Assembly (NCBI GenBank): GCA_021154885.1
Contig: JAJKHS010000063.1
Coordinates: forward strand, 1-64,000
DNA: 64,000 nucleotides
Source: Thermoanaerobaculum sp.
GTDB lineage: Bacteria > Acidobacteriota > Thermoanaerobaculia > Multivoradales > UBA5704
Direction: 5' to 3'
The position numbers and the translations under genes are program-made. The notes under the pieces were generated by a model. It saw only the letters and a program-made list of their open reading frames with translations, was not told the origin of the DNA and made no database searches. This document shows positions 31,744-40,630 of this stretch, in pieces. Within the stretch, counting starts at the first letter, position 1, and every line of letters starts with the position of its first letter.

Positions 31744-34700
31744 TCAAGGCTCGAGCGGCACCGCCCGCGTCAGCCACCGCGCGACGTAGTGCCGCAGCTC
31801 CGGCGTGTCCGGGAAGGGATCGCCGTAGCGCCGCATGGCGCGGAACGGGAGGGGCTCGACGTGCCGCGCCTCCCAGGTGTTGCGGTCGGCGTCCTTGTCC
31901 CAGCCCTGGCTCTGGAGGAAGACGGTACGGGTCCAGCCTGGCGGGATGGGCGGCAGGCCGCCGGCGGCGAATTCGAGGGCGATCTCGTCGCCGGGGCCCA
32001 TCACCACCGAGCGGTCGTCCGCCGCCGCCAGCAGCTCGCCCACGTCGCCATAGCGGGTGTAATGGCCGGCGAGCGGCAGCCAGGGGGACTCCGGCGTCAC
32101 CCGGCCGTAGTCGTAGCCGTGAGGCCCGTTGGGGGACCGGCGAACGAGAGCCGAGAAGCCCCGGTAGCGCAGCTCGGCCTGCCGGGGCAGGAGGCGAGCG
32201 CGGACTTGAGGAATCTTGTCGGTCACGTCCGCCCGCTCCTGGGTCCAGGCGATCCGGTCCCAGGCCAGCCAGAGAGAGGTGACGATGCGCAACCGGTGAG
32301 CGCCCAGCGGCAACGGCGGCGTGTCCATCACCAGGGTCTTGGTCTTGCCGGCCGGAAAGCCCATGGCGGGAACCAGGATCCGCCAGCCGCCGGCCGTCTC
32401 CACCTCCAGCCGGGGCGGCAGGTAGGGGAGGTCCGGCCGCTGGGCCACGGCGAGGTTCAGGCTGGCGTCCGCGGGGAAGATCCAGCCGTCGAGGAAGAGC
32501 CGGATGGGGGCACCCGGCGCAGCCCCGAGATCGCCGAGGTCGAACGTGAAGGTCCACGGGCGGGCCACCCCCTGATACGGGCTGGGCTCGTAGCCCGAAG
32601 CATAGACCTCGTCGCGGGCGCGGACGCGGGCCGTGACGTCCTCGCCCCTCCCGTCCCAGGCCGCGGCCACCGGGCGGAGACCGCGGGCGGCCAGCACGCC
32701 CACGGGCTGACGCTCCCCGGGCACCACCTTGAGACGGCTCGCCACCTCCACGTCCGCCGGGTGGTCCACCACCCAGAGCCGCACGGCGTCGAAGTAGGCG
32801 GCCTCCCACAGCTCTTCGGTGACGCGCAGGCGGTAAACGCCGTCCACCGGCCGAGCGCCGTCCACCCGCACCAGCTCGTCGGGATCAGCGCCGGCGTAGA
32901 CGCCGGGCGCGACGGGCAGGCCGATGGGCGCGTTCCATAAGAGGTCGGTCACGAAGTCGAAGCGCTGGCCCGTCCAGGCGTAGAGGAAGGGACAGCTCCC
33001 CTTGAGGAGCTGCTCCTCCACCACCCGCTGGTCGACGCCGGGTTGCAGCCGGTCCTGGGGGACGCCGTTGGTCCACACCACCCGCAGCACGTCCGCCGCG
33101 CGCAGTCTGCCGAGGCCGAAGTGGGTGATCCCCGCCGCCGCCTCGCGGAATTGATAGGCCGTGCCGGCCCGCACCTCCAGCACCGCGCCCAGCCCCTGGA
33201 GGTTGTTCTTGCCGCTCCCCGTGGTGAGAGCCCGGAGGCGCACGTCGAGCCAGTGATTCCTGTTGCCTCCCTCGTTGGCCAGGCGGTGGAGCCCGCTCTC
33301 CCCCGCCGCCACCAGGTCGAGGTCGCCGTCGCCGTCCAGGTCGGCCGCCGTCAGGGCAGTGGCGGACGGCGGTCCGCCCTCGACGGCGAGCGGCTGGAAA
33401 GTGGGCGCGGCCGAGGTGCCCCGCTGGCCGAGGACGACGACACCTCCGGGGCCGGCCGCGGCGAGGTCGAGCCGGCCGTCGTTGTCGGCGTCGAAGGCGA
33501 GGACGGCCGTGAAGGGCCTCCCTTGAGGCAACCCCGGCACTGGCCAGGGAGCGAAACGGCCGCCGCCCAGGTTGTGCCAGAGGGCGAGGCCGCCCTCGCC
33601 GGCGGTGATCAGGTCGGGCCAGCCGTCGTTGTCGAGGTCGGCGGCGGCCAGGGCTTCGGCCGGACCCGCCGCGGCGAGACCGGCCGCGGCGGTGACGTCC
33701 ACGAACCGCCCCTGGCGCCGGTTGTCGAGCACGGCGATCCCCCCGCCATGCGCCACGATCAGGTCGAGGTCGCCGTCGCGGTCGAGGTCGCTCGCCACTA
33801 CGGCCCGAATGGCCCGAATCCCCGCGAGGGTCGGAGCAGGAAACGCCTGCTTCCCCACCGCCTCCAGCGGACCCTGGAGGGCGTTGCGATAGAGCTCAAG
33901 CCCGCGACCACCCAATACGAGATCGAGGTCGCCGTCGATGTCGAAGTCGAGCACGGCGCCGGCTGCGCCGGAGGCGGTGGCCAGGCCGGCCGCGGCCGTG
34001 GCGTCCTCGAAGCCGCCGTCCCCCTTTCCCCGCCAGAAGACGGCGCGCTGCGGCCCGTAGCCCACGAGGTCGAGGTGGCCGTCGTTGTCCAGGTCGGCGG
34101 CGAGCAGGCCGGTGATGCCCGCGGCGTCCGGTCCGGGCACGGCTGCCCAGCCCTTGGCCGCGAGGCGAATCTCCAGCCGGGGGAACCGGGGCGGGCCCTC
34201 CGCGGCGGGACCGGCCGCCACCCGCACCAGGTCCGGCCGGTCGTCGCCGTCGAAATCGCCTACCGCCAGGGCGCGGCCCAGCGTCGGATCGGCAGCCAGC
34301 GCCGTGGCCGCGAAGCGCACCGGCACGGGATCGCCCCAGGAGGCCGGCGGCGGCTCGGCGGCGAACCTCTCGACGGGGAGGCCCTGGACGTTGGGAGCGA
34401 GCTCCTTCAGGTCCCGCTGATAGACCGGCGTGGGCTTCAGGGCGTTCTCCAGCCGCAGGGCCGGCACCCGGCCTGAGGCCACGTTCCCGGACTCCAGGGC
34501 GGCCAGCACGGCGGCCAGGGCGGCGGCCGGCACGGGCGGCGCCGGATCGAGGAGCTCGCGGACGCGCAGGAACGCCTGCGTGGCTGCCGCCCGGTCGCCG
34601 GCGGCGATGGCCCGCTGGCCGCTTTGCAGGAGGACCACGACGCTCTCGGGCCGCAGCCTCTGGAGGGCCTTCAAGGCTGCGCCGAGAGCCGCCTCTGCCG

Positions 34701-35178
34701 CGGGACCGGTGAGGCCGGCGGCCTGGTGATAGAGGGCGTATTGGACGTCGACGCGGTCCGGTGCCGCCGTCGCGGCCTGGCGGTAGGCGGCGAGGGCCTC
34801 CGCGTCCTCGCCCGTCCACCGCAGGACGTCCCCGCGAAGGGCCAGCAGGTCGGCCCGGCCTGGAGCCTTGGCGAGGGCCTTGGCGATCCAGCTCCGGGCC
34901 TCCTCGCTCTTCTGCTGGCGCAGGGCCGCGATGGCGAGGTTGGCGTCGGGGAGCGGATCGGCCGGCGTCAAGGAGAGGAGCCGGCGGAAGGTCTCCGCGG
35001 CCTGTGCGGGCTGCTCGTTCTCGAGCTGCGCCAGACCGAGGTTGCGCAACGTGGCGGCCGTCTCCGCCGGAGCTGGAGACGGCGCAGCCGCCGAGGCAAT
35101 CGCGGCAGTCGCGGAAATCGCGGAAATGGCCGCGAAGGCCAGGGCGAGGACGAGGAGACGGCGGAGCACTCTCGGCAT
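31744..35178 (-). CDS. Large secreted TPR plus FG-GAP/ASPIC-UnbV protein
   Basis: A 1144-residue exported protein. The signal peptide (MPRVLRRLLVLALAFAAISA) contains a triplet-repeat-like AISAISATAAIASA. TPR-like helices cover about 40-200. From about 290 there are many FG-GAP/VCBS calcium-binding blades (FDGDDRPDL, LDNDGHLDL, IDGDLDLVL, LDRDGDLDL, LDNDGWPDL, LDGDGDLDL), forming a beta-propeller. An ASPIC/UnbV-type module (FGLGRLRAADVLRVVWTNGVPQ) follows. The last 350 residues (from QLLKGSCPFLYAWTGQRFDFVTDLLWNAP) form an additional domain typical of large CRTAC1-like proteins. It starts one base after the stop of the TPR gene. Role unknown, probably cell-surface binding or assembly. Confidence 0.85.
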   Translation of the reverse strand: MPRVLRRLLVLALAFAAISAISATAAIASAAAPSPAPAETAATLRNLGLAQLENEQPAQAAETFRRLLSLTPADPLPDANLAIAALRQQKSEEARSWIAKALAKAPGRADLLALRGDVLRWTGEDAEALAAYRQAATAAPDRVDVQYALYHQAAGLTGPAAEAALGAALKALQRLRPESVVVLLQSGQRAIAAGDRAAATQAFLRVRELLDPAPPVPAAALAAVLAALESGNVASGRVPALRLENALKPTPVYQRDLKELAPNVQGLPVERFAAEPPPASWGDPVPVRFAATALAADPTLGRALAVGDFDGDDRPDLVRVAAGPAAEGPPRFPRLEIRLAAKGWAAVPGPDAAGITGLLAADLDNDGHLDLVGYGPQRAVFWRGKGDGGFEDATAAAGLATASGAAGAVLDFDIDGDLDLVLGGRGLELYRNALQGPLEAVGKQAFPAPTLAGIRAIRAVVASDLDRDGDLDLIVAHGGGIAVLDNRRQGRFVDVTAAAGLAAAGPAEALAAADLDNDGWPDLITAGEGGLALWHNLGGGRFAPWPVPGLPQGRPFTAVLAFDADNDGRLDLAAAGPGGVVVLGQRGTSAAPTFQPLAVEGGPPSATALTAADLDGDGDLDLVAAGESGLHRLANEGGNRNHWLDVRLRALTTGSGKNNLQGLGAVLEVRAGTAYQFREAAAGITHFGLGRLRAADVLRVVWTNGVPQDRLQPGVDQRVVEEQLLKGSCPFLYAWTGQRFDFVTDLLWNAPIGLPVAPGVYAGADPDELVRVDGARPVDGVYRLRVTEELWEAAYFDAVRLWVVDHPADVEVASRLKVVPGERQPVGVLAARGLRPVAAAWDGRGEDVTARVRARDEVYASGYEPSPYQGVARPWTFTFDLGDLGAAPGAPIRLFLDGWIFPADASLNLAVAQRPDLPYLPPRLEVETAGGWRILVPAMGFPAGKTKTLVMDTPPLPLGAHRLRIVTSLWLAWDRIAWTQERADVTDKIPQVRARLLPRQAELRYRGFSALVRRSPNGPHGYDYGRVTPESPWLPLAGHYTRYGDVGELLAAADDRSVVMGPGDEIALEFAAGGLPPIPPGWTRTVFLQSQGWDKDADRNTWEARHVEPLPFRAMRRYGDPFPDTPELRHYVARWLTRAVPLEP

Positions 35179-35179
35179 T

Positions 35180-36850
35180 CTATGGCGAACCCTGCGCCCG
35201 GCAGGGCTCGCCGTGCTCGTAGAGCGCGAGGCACCGCTGCCGGCGCTGCCGGTCCGGCGAGTCCGGCCCGGGGCTGGCGAGGGCCCGTCGCTGGTGATCC
35301 GCGGCTTCGGCGAAGCGGCCGAGCTCGCCGAGGGCGAGGGCCAGCGCCTCCTCCCGCTCGGCCGTCGGACCGGCGGCGAGCAGGCGCTGGGCGATTCCCA
35401 GGGCCTTGGCACCGTCGCGGACCTCCGGCCGGGACGACGCGGCGAGCACCCGCACCAGGAGCTGGGCGAGCGGCTCGCTGTCCGGCAGGCGGGCGAGCCC
35501 CTCCTCCAGGCAGGCCCGGGCCTCGGCGTCGCGGCCGGCGCGGAGCAGGGCGCTCGCCTGGGCGAGGCGCGGCGCCGCCTCTCCCGGTGCGGCGGCGACC
35601 ACGGCGGCCAGCTCGGCGGCGGCTTCGGCGTGACGACCCAGGGCGGAGAGGGTCTGGGCATGCTGGAACCGGGCCACCGGATCCTCCGGGCTCAGCTTCA
35701 GCAGCCGCTCGTAGGCGTCGAGCGCCCGGGCGGGCTCGCCGGCCGCGGCCAGGGCCTGCCCCAGGTTGAAGAGGGCGTCCCGGGACTCCGGATCGAGGCG
35801 GACGGCGGTCTCCAGGTGCTCGATCGCCTCCCGCCCCGCGCCCCGCGCCGCCAGCATCGTCCCCAGGTTGTAGTGGGCGCGTACGTTGGCCGGTTCCAGC
35901 TCGATGGCCTTGCGGTAGCTCCGCTCGGCGCCGGCCGGATCCCGCAGGCCCGCGAGCGCCACGCCGTAGCCGACCCAGAGCGTGCCATCCCGGGGGTCGG
36001 TCTCCAGGGCCTTGCGGAAGGCCTCGGCCGCCTCGGCGAAGCGCCTGGCACGCAACGCCGTGGTGCCGGCCACCACGAGCTGGCGGCTGCCGGCGCCGAG
36101 CGCGGCCACCTGCTCCAGCAGCGGATCGGGGAAGGTGACCCGGCCGTCGCCGTACCCCGCGAGGGCCGACCGCGCGTCGTCGAGCCGCCCCAGCCTGCGA
36201 TAGGCCAGCGCCAGGGGAGAGCGGACCTCCGAGGCGCCGGGCTGGCTCGCGAGCACGGCTTCGAAGTGTCCGGCCGCGACGCGGGCGTCGCCGTTGGCGA
36301 GCGCCACCCGGCCGAGGCCGAAGTGGGCCGCCGCCGCGGCGCCGGCGAGGGGCAGGGCGGCCTCGAACGCCTGGCGCGCGGCCTCCGTCTGTCCGAGCTG
36401 GAGCCGCACCTCGCCGAGGCGGATCAGGGTGGCCGGATCGCCCGGCCGCAGCTCCAGGGCACGGCCGAGGCGCCCCTCGGCGGCCGCGAAATCGCCCGTC
36501 ACCTGGAGCATGGCGCCAAGGGTGTAGGCCCAGCGGGGATCGGCGGGAGCGAGTCGCGCGGCGTTCTCGAAACAGGCCCGGGCCGCCGCGTTGAGCTTGT
36601 AGAGCGCGTACAGCCGGCCGCACCGGCCAAAGGCCTCGGCCAGCTCCGACGAGGACGAGGACGATCCGGCGGGAAGCCGCTGGATCGCCTCCTCCAGGGT
36701 CCGCCGCGCCGCTTCGAGCTGCTCGCGGACGGCGGGCTCCATCGCCGAGGTGTCCACTGCCGGGATCGCCTGAATCGCCGGAATCGCCCGGGGAGCCGGC
36801 GGAGCCGCGAGCAGGCCGGTCAGCAGCAGGGCAGGGAGGGCCAGGATCAC
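35180..36850 (-). CDS. Secreted tetratricopeptide repeat protein
   Basis: A 556-residue protein with a short signal peptide (VILALPALLLTGLLAAP) and about 12-13 tandem TPRs across residues 55-540 (for example AHYNLGTMLAARGAGREAIEHLETAVRLDP and ALFNLGQALAAAGEPARALDAYERLLKLSP). It starts at GTG 36848-36850, overlapping the TGA of the upstream CRTAC1 gene in a GTGA arrangement; translation coupling is likely. Its stop is one base before the ATG of the next gene. TPRs are protein-binding scaffolds; in this operon the obvious partners are the three FG-GAP/ASPIC proteins. Confidence 0.85.
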   Translation of the reverse strand: MILALPALLLTGLLAAPPAPRAIPAIQAIPAVDTSAMEPAVREQLEAARRTLEEAIQRLPAGSSSSSSELAEAFGRCGRLYALYKLNAAARACFENAARLAPADPRWAYTLGAMLQVTGDFAAAEGRLGRALELRPGDPATLIRLGEVRLQLGQTEAARQAFEAALPLAGAAAAAHFGLGRVALANGDARVAAGHFEAVLASQPGASEVRSPLALAYRRLGRLDDARSALAGYGDGRVTFPDPLLEQVAALGAGSRQLVVAGTTALRARRFAEAAEAFRKALETDPRDGTLWVGYGVALAGLRDPAGAERSYRKAIELEPANVRAHYNLGTMLAARGAGREAIEHLETAVRLDPESRDALFNLGQALAAAGEPARALDAYERLLKLSPEDPVARFQHAQTLSALGRHAEAAAELAAVVAAAPGEAAPRLAQASALLRAGRDAEARACLEEGLARLPDSEPLAQLLVRVLAASSRPEVRDGAKALGIAQRLLAAGPTAEREEALALALGELGRFAEAADHQRRALASPGPDSPDRQRRQRCLALYEHGEPCRAQGSP

Positions 36851-38592
36851 GGTACCGCGGCTCCGCTCCCCTCGCGCAAGGTCGTGTAGGTCCCCGCCGG
36901 CACGTCCTTGAAGGCCTCGACCCGGCCGCTCGGCCAGTGCACCACCACCCGCTCGACCTGCGGCGTGTCGCCGAGGCCGAAGAGGACCCGCGGATCGTTG
37001 GCGGAGGCGTAGCTGCCATCGGTGCGCACCCGGCGCCAGAGCGGGGGCTTCCCCAGGCGGCGCAGCTCCACCCGGGCGCCCAGCGCGTCGCGGCCGGGCT
37101 TGCCGGTCAGCAGCCGCAGCCCCAGCCACGGCCGCCGATTGCCGAGCTGATTGATCAGCACGCGCGCCGGGCCGTCGTTGTTGCTCACCACGACGTCGGT
37201 GTCGCCGTCGTTGTCGAGGTCGCCGAAGGCGGCGCCGCGGCTGACCTCCGGAATGGCGAAGACGGCGCCCGCCGGCTTGCCGACCTCCTCGAAGCGGCCG
37301 TTGCCCAGGTTGTGGAAGAGCTGTTTCTCCTGGCGCAACGGCAGGGGGTCCCCGGCCCGCGCCTGCTCCTCGATCTTCTTGACGGCGCCGTTGACCACCA
37401 GGAGGTCGAGCAGCGAGTCGTTGTCGTAGTCGAGCCAGGCCATACCGAAGCCCGTGAGCTTCCAGGAGGGGGTCTGCAGGCCGCTCGCCCGCGACACGTC
37501 CTCGAAGAGCCCGGTGCCGTCGTTGCGGTAGAGGGTGATGCCCTCGCCCGTCAGGTTGTCCATCACCAGGTCCTCGTCGCCGTCGCCGTCGTAGTCGCCG
37601 GCGTCCACGCCCATGCTGGCCTGCGGCCGGCCCTCGCCGCTCACGCCGGCGCCGGCGAGCAGGGCGTCGTTCTTGAAAGTGCCGTTGCGCTGATTGATCC
37701 AGAGCTGGTTCGGGGTCTCGTCGTTGGCCACGTAGAGGTCGATCCAGCCGTCGCCGTTGAAGTCGGCGGTGCTGACGCCGAGCGCCGGGCCGTACTCGGC
37801 GGCGATCCCCGCCTTGGCGGTGACGTCCTCGAACGTGCCGTCGCCGCGGTTGTGCAGCAGACGGCCGGGCACGGCGTCGGCCGGCACCGGGCCGCAATAG
37901 TCGGGGGCGCCGGCCGGAGTGCGGCACGGCCTGGCGGTCTCGAACGAGAACTTCAGGTAGTTGCCGACGAAGAGGTCGAGCCAGCCGTCGCGGTCGTAGT
38001 CGAAGAAGGCGGCGGGCACGCTCCAGCGCGGATCGTCGGCCCCGGCCTTGAGCGTGACCTCGGTGAAGGTGACCCGGCCGGCGGCGTCGCGGCCGTTGTT
38101 GTGCCAGAGCTGGTTCGAGCCCAGGCAGGTGACGTAGAGGTCGGTCCAGCCGTCGTTGTCGAAATCGCCGGCGGCCACCCCTATGCCCCCCCTGCAAGAC
38201 TCGCCGAGGCGCAGGCCGCTCTCCGCCGTCACGTCGGTGAAATGGAGCGTGCGCTCGCCATGGGGTCCCACCACGAGGTCATTACGATAGAGCCGGTGGT
38301 TGAGAACGGCGGCGGGCTTCGCCGCCTGAGGACCTGCCTGAGGACCAAGCGGGCCGCCCTGGACGAAGAAGACGTCCAGGTCGCCGTCGTCGTCATAGTC
38401 GAAAAGGGCGACGCCGGAGCCCATGATCTCCGGCGTGTACAGCCGTCCGGACATGCCGTTGACGTGGACGAAGTCCACCCCCAGCTCCTTCGCCCGGTCC
38501 ACGAAGACCTCCTCCGGAGCGGCCTTGGGCGGCGCCGCCGGAGGGGCCGCCGGAAAGAGGAAGAGGAGGAGCGCGCCGAGCAGACTGCGCAT
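36847..38592 (-). CDS. CRTAC1-family secreted FG-GAP/ASPIC-UnbV protein
   Basis: A 581-residue exported protein with a signal peptide (MRSLLGALLLFLFPAAP). FG-GAP/VCBS repeats with DxDxDG calcium loops recur (FDYDDDGDLDVFF, FDNDGWTDLYV, YDRDGWLDLFV, FNGDGWIDLYV, YDGDGDEDLVM, LDNDGDTDVVV), each followed by a 'QLWHNNG/LLHNRGDGTF' strand. The C-terminal ASPIC/UnbV domain (ALGARVELRRLG, then FGLGDTPQVERVVVHWPSGRVE) is complete. The family is homologous to vertebrate CRTAC1 and common in Acidobacteriota and Planctomycetes; function is unestablished. The ATG directly follows the stop of the upstream paralogue. Confidence 0.92.
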   Translation of the reverse strand: MRSLLGALLLFLFPAAPPAAPPKAAPEEVFVDRAKELGVDFVHVNGMSGRLYTPEIMGSGVALFDYDDDGDLDVFFVQGGPLGPQAGPQAAKPAAVLNHRLYRNDLVVGPHGERTLHFTDVTAESGLRLGESCRGGIGVAAGDFDNDGWTDLYVTCLGSNQLWHNNGRDAAGRVTFTEVTLKAGADDPRWSVPAAFFDYDRDGWLDLFVGNYLKFSFETARPCRTPAGAPDYCGPVPADAVPGRLLHNRGDGTFEDVTAKAGIAAEYGPALGVSTADFNGDGWIDLYVANDETPNQLWINQRNGTFKNDALLAGAGVSGEGRPQASMGVDAGDYDGDGDEDLVMDNLTGEGITLYRNDGTGLFEDVSRASGLQTPSWKLTGFGMAWLDYDNDSLLDLLVVNGAVKKIEEQARAGDPLPLRQEKQLFHNLGNGRFEEVGKPAGAVFAIPEVSRGAAFGDLDNDGDTDVVVSNNDGPARVLINQLGNRRPWLGLRLLTGKPGRDALGARVELRRLGKPPLWRRVRTDGSYASANDPRVLFGLGDTPQVERVVVHWPSGRVEAFKDVPAGTYTTLREGSGAAVP

Positions 38593-40560
38593 TTATTTCC
38601 GGGGGTTCCGCGGCTGCTCCGTGACGTCGAGCGTGCGGCCGGAGGCGATGGGCCCCGCGACCGTCTGCTTGATGCCGGACGGCCAGTCCACCTCGACGCG
38701 ATCGGCCTGCGTCGCGTCCCCGAGCCCGAAATAGAGCGGCAGGATGCTGTGCGACAGGTAGCCGGAGGAGCCGTCCATGAATTGCGTGTACGTCTTGCCC
38801 CCAGTGATAACCCGTACCGTGGCGCCGAGGCCGTTGCGGTTCGAGGTCCTGCCAATGAGGCGGACCTGGAGGTAGTGGACCGGCCGCTTCTGCGCCAGAT
38901 CGCTCACCAGGACCTGCGGCCTGGCGTTGAACTCCTGGGTGACGACGTCCAGATCGCCGTCGCCGTCGAGGTCGAAGATCACCGAGGAACGGGTGCCGAG
39001 CGTACCGGTGACGGTGACGCGGCCGGTGCGCCCCTGGCAGAGCTTGTGGGCCTTGTCCTCCCCCGAGCAGTCGAGGGTGAACCAGGGCTGGCGGGTCTTC
39101 CCGCCGCGGCGCGGCTCGATGCCCAGCAGGAGCTCGGCGTCGAGGAAACCCGTCCCCTGGTTGTTGATCATCAGCGAGTTGACGCCGTAGCGGAAGGGAT
39201 AGTTCATGCTGGCCGTGATCAGGACGTCCTGCCAGCCGTCGGCGTTGAGGTCGCCCACGCTCACGCCCCAGGGCCAGTAGTTCTCCAGCCCGAGGTCGGC
39301 CGAGATCTCCTTGAACGTGCCGTTGCCCAGGTTCTTCCAGAAGGCGTTGCCGAAGATGTGGTTCTCCGGGTGATCGAAGAACTTCTCCGCGCCTTTGAAA
39401 AGGAATTTGACCTTCTCGTCCTCGGGAGCGACCTCCTTGACCATGTCCGAGTGCATGTCGGTCACGAACAGGTCCAGGTTGCCGTCGTTGTCGTAATCGA
39501 ACGACTTGATGCCCATGGCGCCCCAGGGGGTCTTGGGAAAGAATTCGCGCGTGCGGTCCACGAACCGCTTGCCTCCCTGGTTCTCCCAGTAGTGGTTGTC
39601 CCCCTGCATGTTGAGGACGTAGAGATCGGGGAAGCCGTCGTGATTGAAGTCGACCAGGCTGGCGTCGCCGCTCCACGAGCCGTCGAGGAGCCCCAGGGCC
39701 GCGGAGACGTCCTGGAAACGGTTGCCGCCGAGGTTGTGATAGAGGACACTGCGCTCCGTACGGTCCGGATGGAGGTGACCGGAGAACGCATCCGCCATGG
39801 CGAGGTAGTAGCCTCCCCGCCCCTTCACCTCGGTCGTGTACTTGCCGACGTTGACGAGGAAGAGGTCGAGCAGACCGTCGCCGTCGTAGTCCAGGAACAC
39901 CGCGGCCGAGGAGTGGCCGGAGTAGTTGACGCCGGCCGCCTTCGAGATGTCCTTGAAGTGGCCCTTGCCGTCGTTCTCGAACAGGAAGTTGCCATGGCGC
40001 ACCGTGGTCACGTAGAGGTCCTGGTCGCCGTCGTTGTCGACGTCGGCGAAGGAGGCGGAGACCGAGATCATGCCGGGCAGGCCCACGCCGGCCTCGGCGG
40101 TGACGTTGCGGAACTTGCCGCCTCCCAGGTTCTTCCACAGCTCGTTGCCGCCCAACTGGCTGGTGAAGTAGAGGTCCACGAGCCCGTCGCCGTCCACGTC
40201 CGCGGCGGCGACGCCGTTGCCGTGATCGTAGTGGGCCGCCTTGTACGTCTTGCCGGCGTCGTCCACGATCTGGTTGACGAACGTGATGCCGCTCTCCTCG
40301 ACGCGATCGGTGAATTTGAAGTCGATGGGGACCTTGAACCGGTCCGCGGTCGCCCGCTGCGCCTGCGCGCGCGCTTCCAGGGTCTGCGCGCCCACGTCGA
40401 CGGGCGGCACGTCGATCACCGTGCCGTCCGTGCCTGGAGCCGGCGCGCCCTGGGGCGGCGCTCCATGCTCATGCGGCTGCTGTCCGAGCGAGGCCAGGGC
40501 CACCCCGAGGGCGAAGAGAGGGACGAGGATCAAGCGAAGGAGGAGAGAGTGCTTTTTCAT
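38593..40560 (-). CDS. CRTAC1-family secreted FG-GAP/ASPIC-UnbV protein, first in operon
   Basis: A 655-residue exported protein. The signal peptide is MKKHSLLLRLILVPLFALGV; a short linker contains HEHGAPPQ. The propeller has VCBS blades with VDGDGLVDLYF, VDNDGDQDLYV, YDGDGLLDLFL, FNHDGFPDLYV and YDNDGNLDLFV, and the C-terminal ASPIC/UnbV domain contains GLGATVRVITGG, FGLGDATQADRVEVDWPSGIKQ. I start at ATG 40558-40560; the frame is open 14 codons further. It is the first gene of a four-gene minus-strand operon (40560 to 31744) whose members abut or overlap. Confidence 0.9.
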   Translation of the reverse strand: MKKHSLLLRLILVPLFALGVALASLGQQPHEHGAPPQGAPAPGTDGTVIDVPPVDVGAQTLEARAQAQRATADRFKVPIDFKFTDRVEESGITFVNQIVDDAGKTYKAAHYDHGNGVAAADVDGDGLVDLYFTSQLGGNELWKNLGGGKFRNVTAEAGVGLPGMISVSASFADVDNDGDQDLYVTTVRHGNFLFENDGKGHFKDISKAAGVNYSGHSSAAVFLDYDGDGLLDLFLVNVGKYTTEVKGRGGYYLAMADAFSGHLHPDRTERSVLYHNLGGNRFQDVSAALGLLDGSWSGDASLVDFNHDGFPDLYVLNMQGDNHYWENQGGKRFVDRTREFFPKTPWGAMGIKSFDYDNDGNLDLFVTDMHSDMVKEVAPEDEKVKFLFKGAEKFFDHPENHIFGNAFWKNLGNGTFKEISADLGLENYWPWGVSVGDLNADGWQDVLITASMNYPFRYGVNSLMINNQGTGFLDAELLLGIEPRRGGKTRQPWFTLDCSGEDKAHKLCQGRTGRVTVTGTLGTRSSVIFDLDGDGDLDVVTQEFNARPQVLVSDLAQKRPVHYLQVRLIGRTSNRNGLGATVRVITGGKTYTQFMDGSSGYLSHSILPLYFGLGDATQADRVEVDWPSGIKQTVAGPIASGRTLDVTEQPRNPRK

Positions 40561-40630
40561 GGCGATTTTCCCGGCGCGCAAGTATACGCCACCGTTCCCC
40601 AACGTTTAGACGGTAGACTCCGCGACTGCC

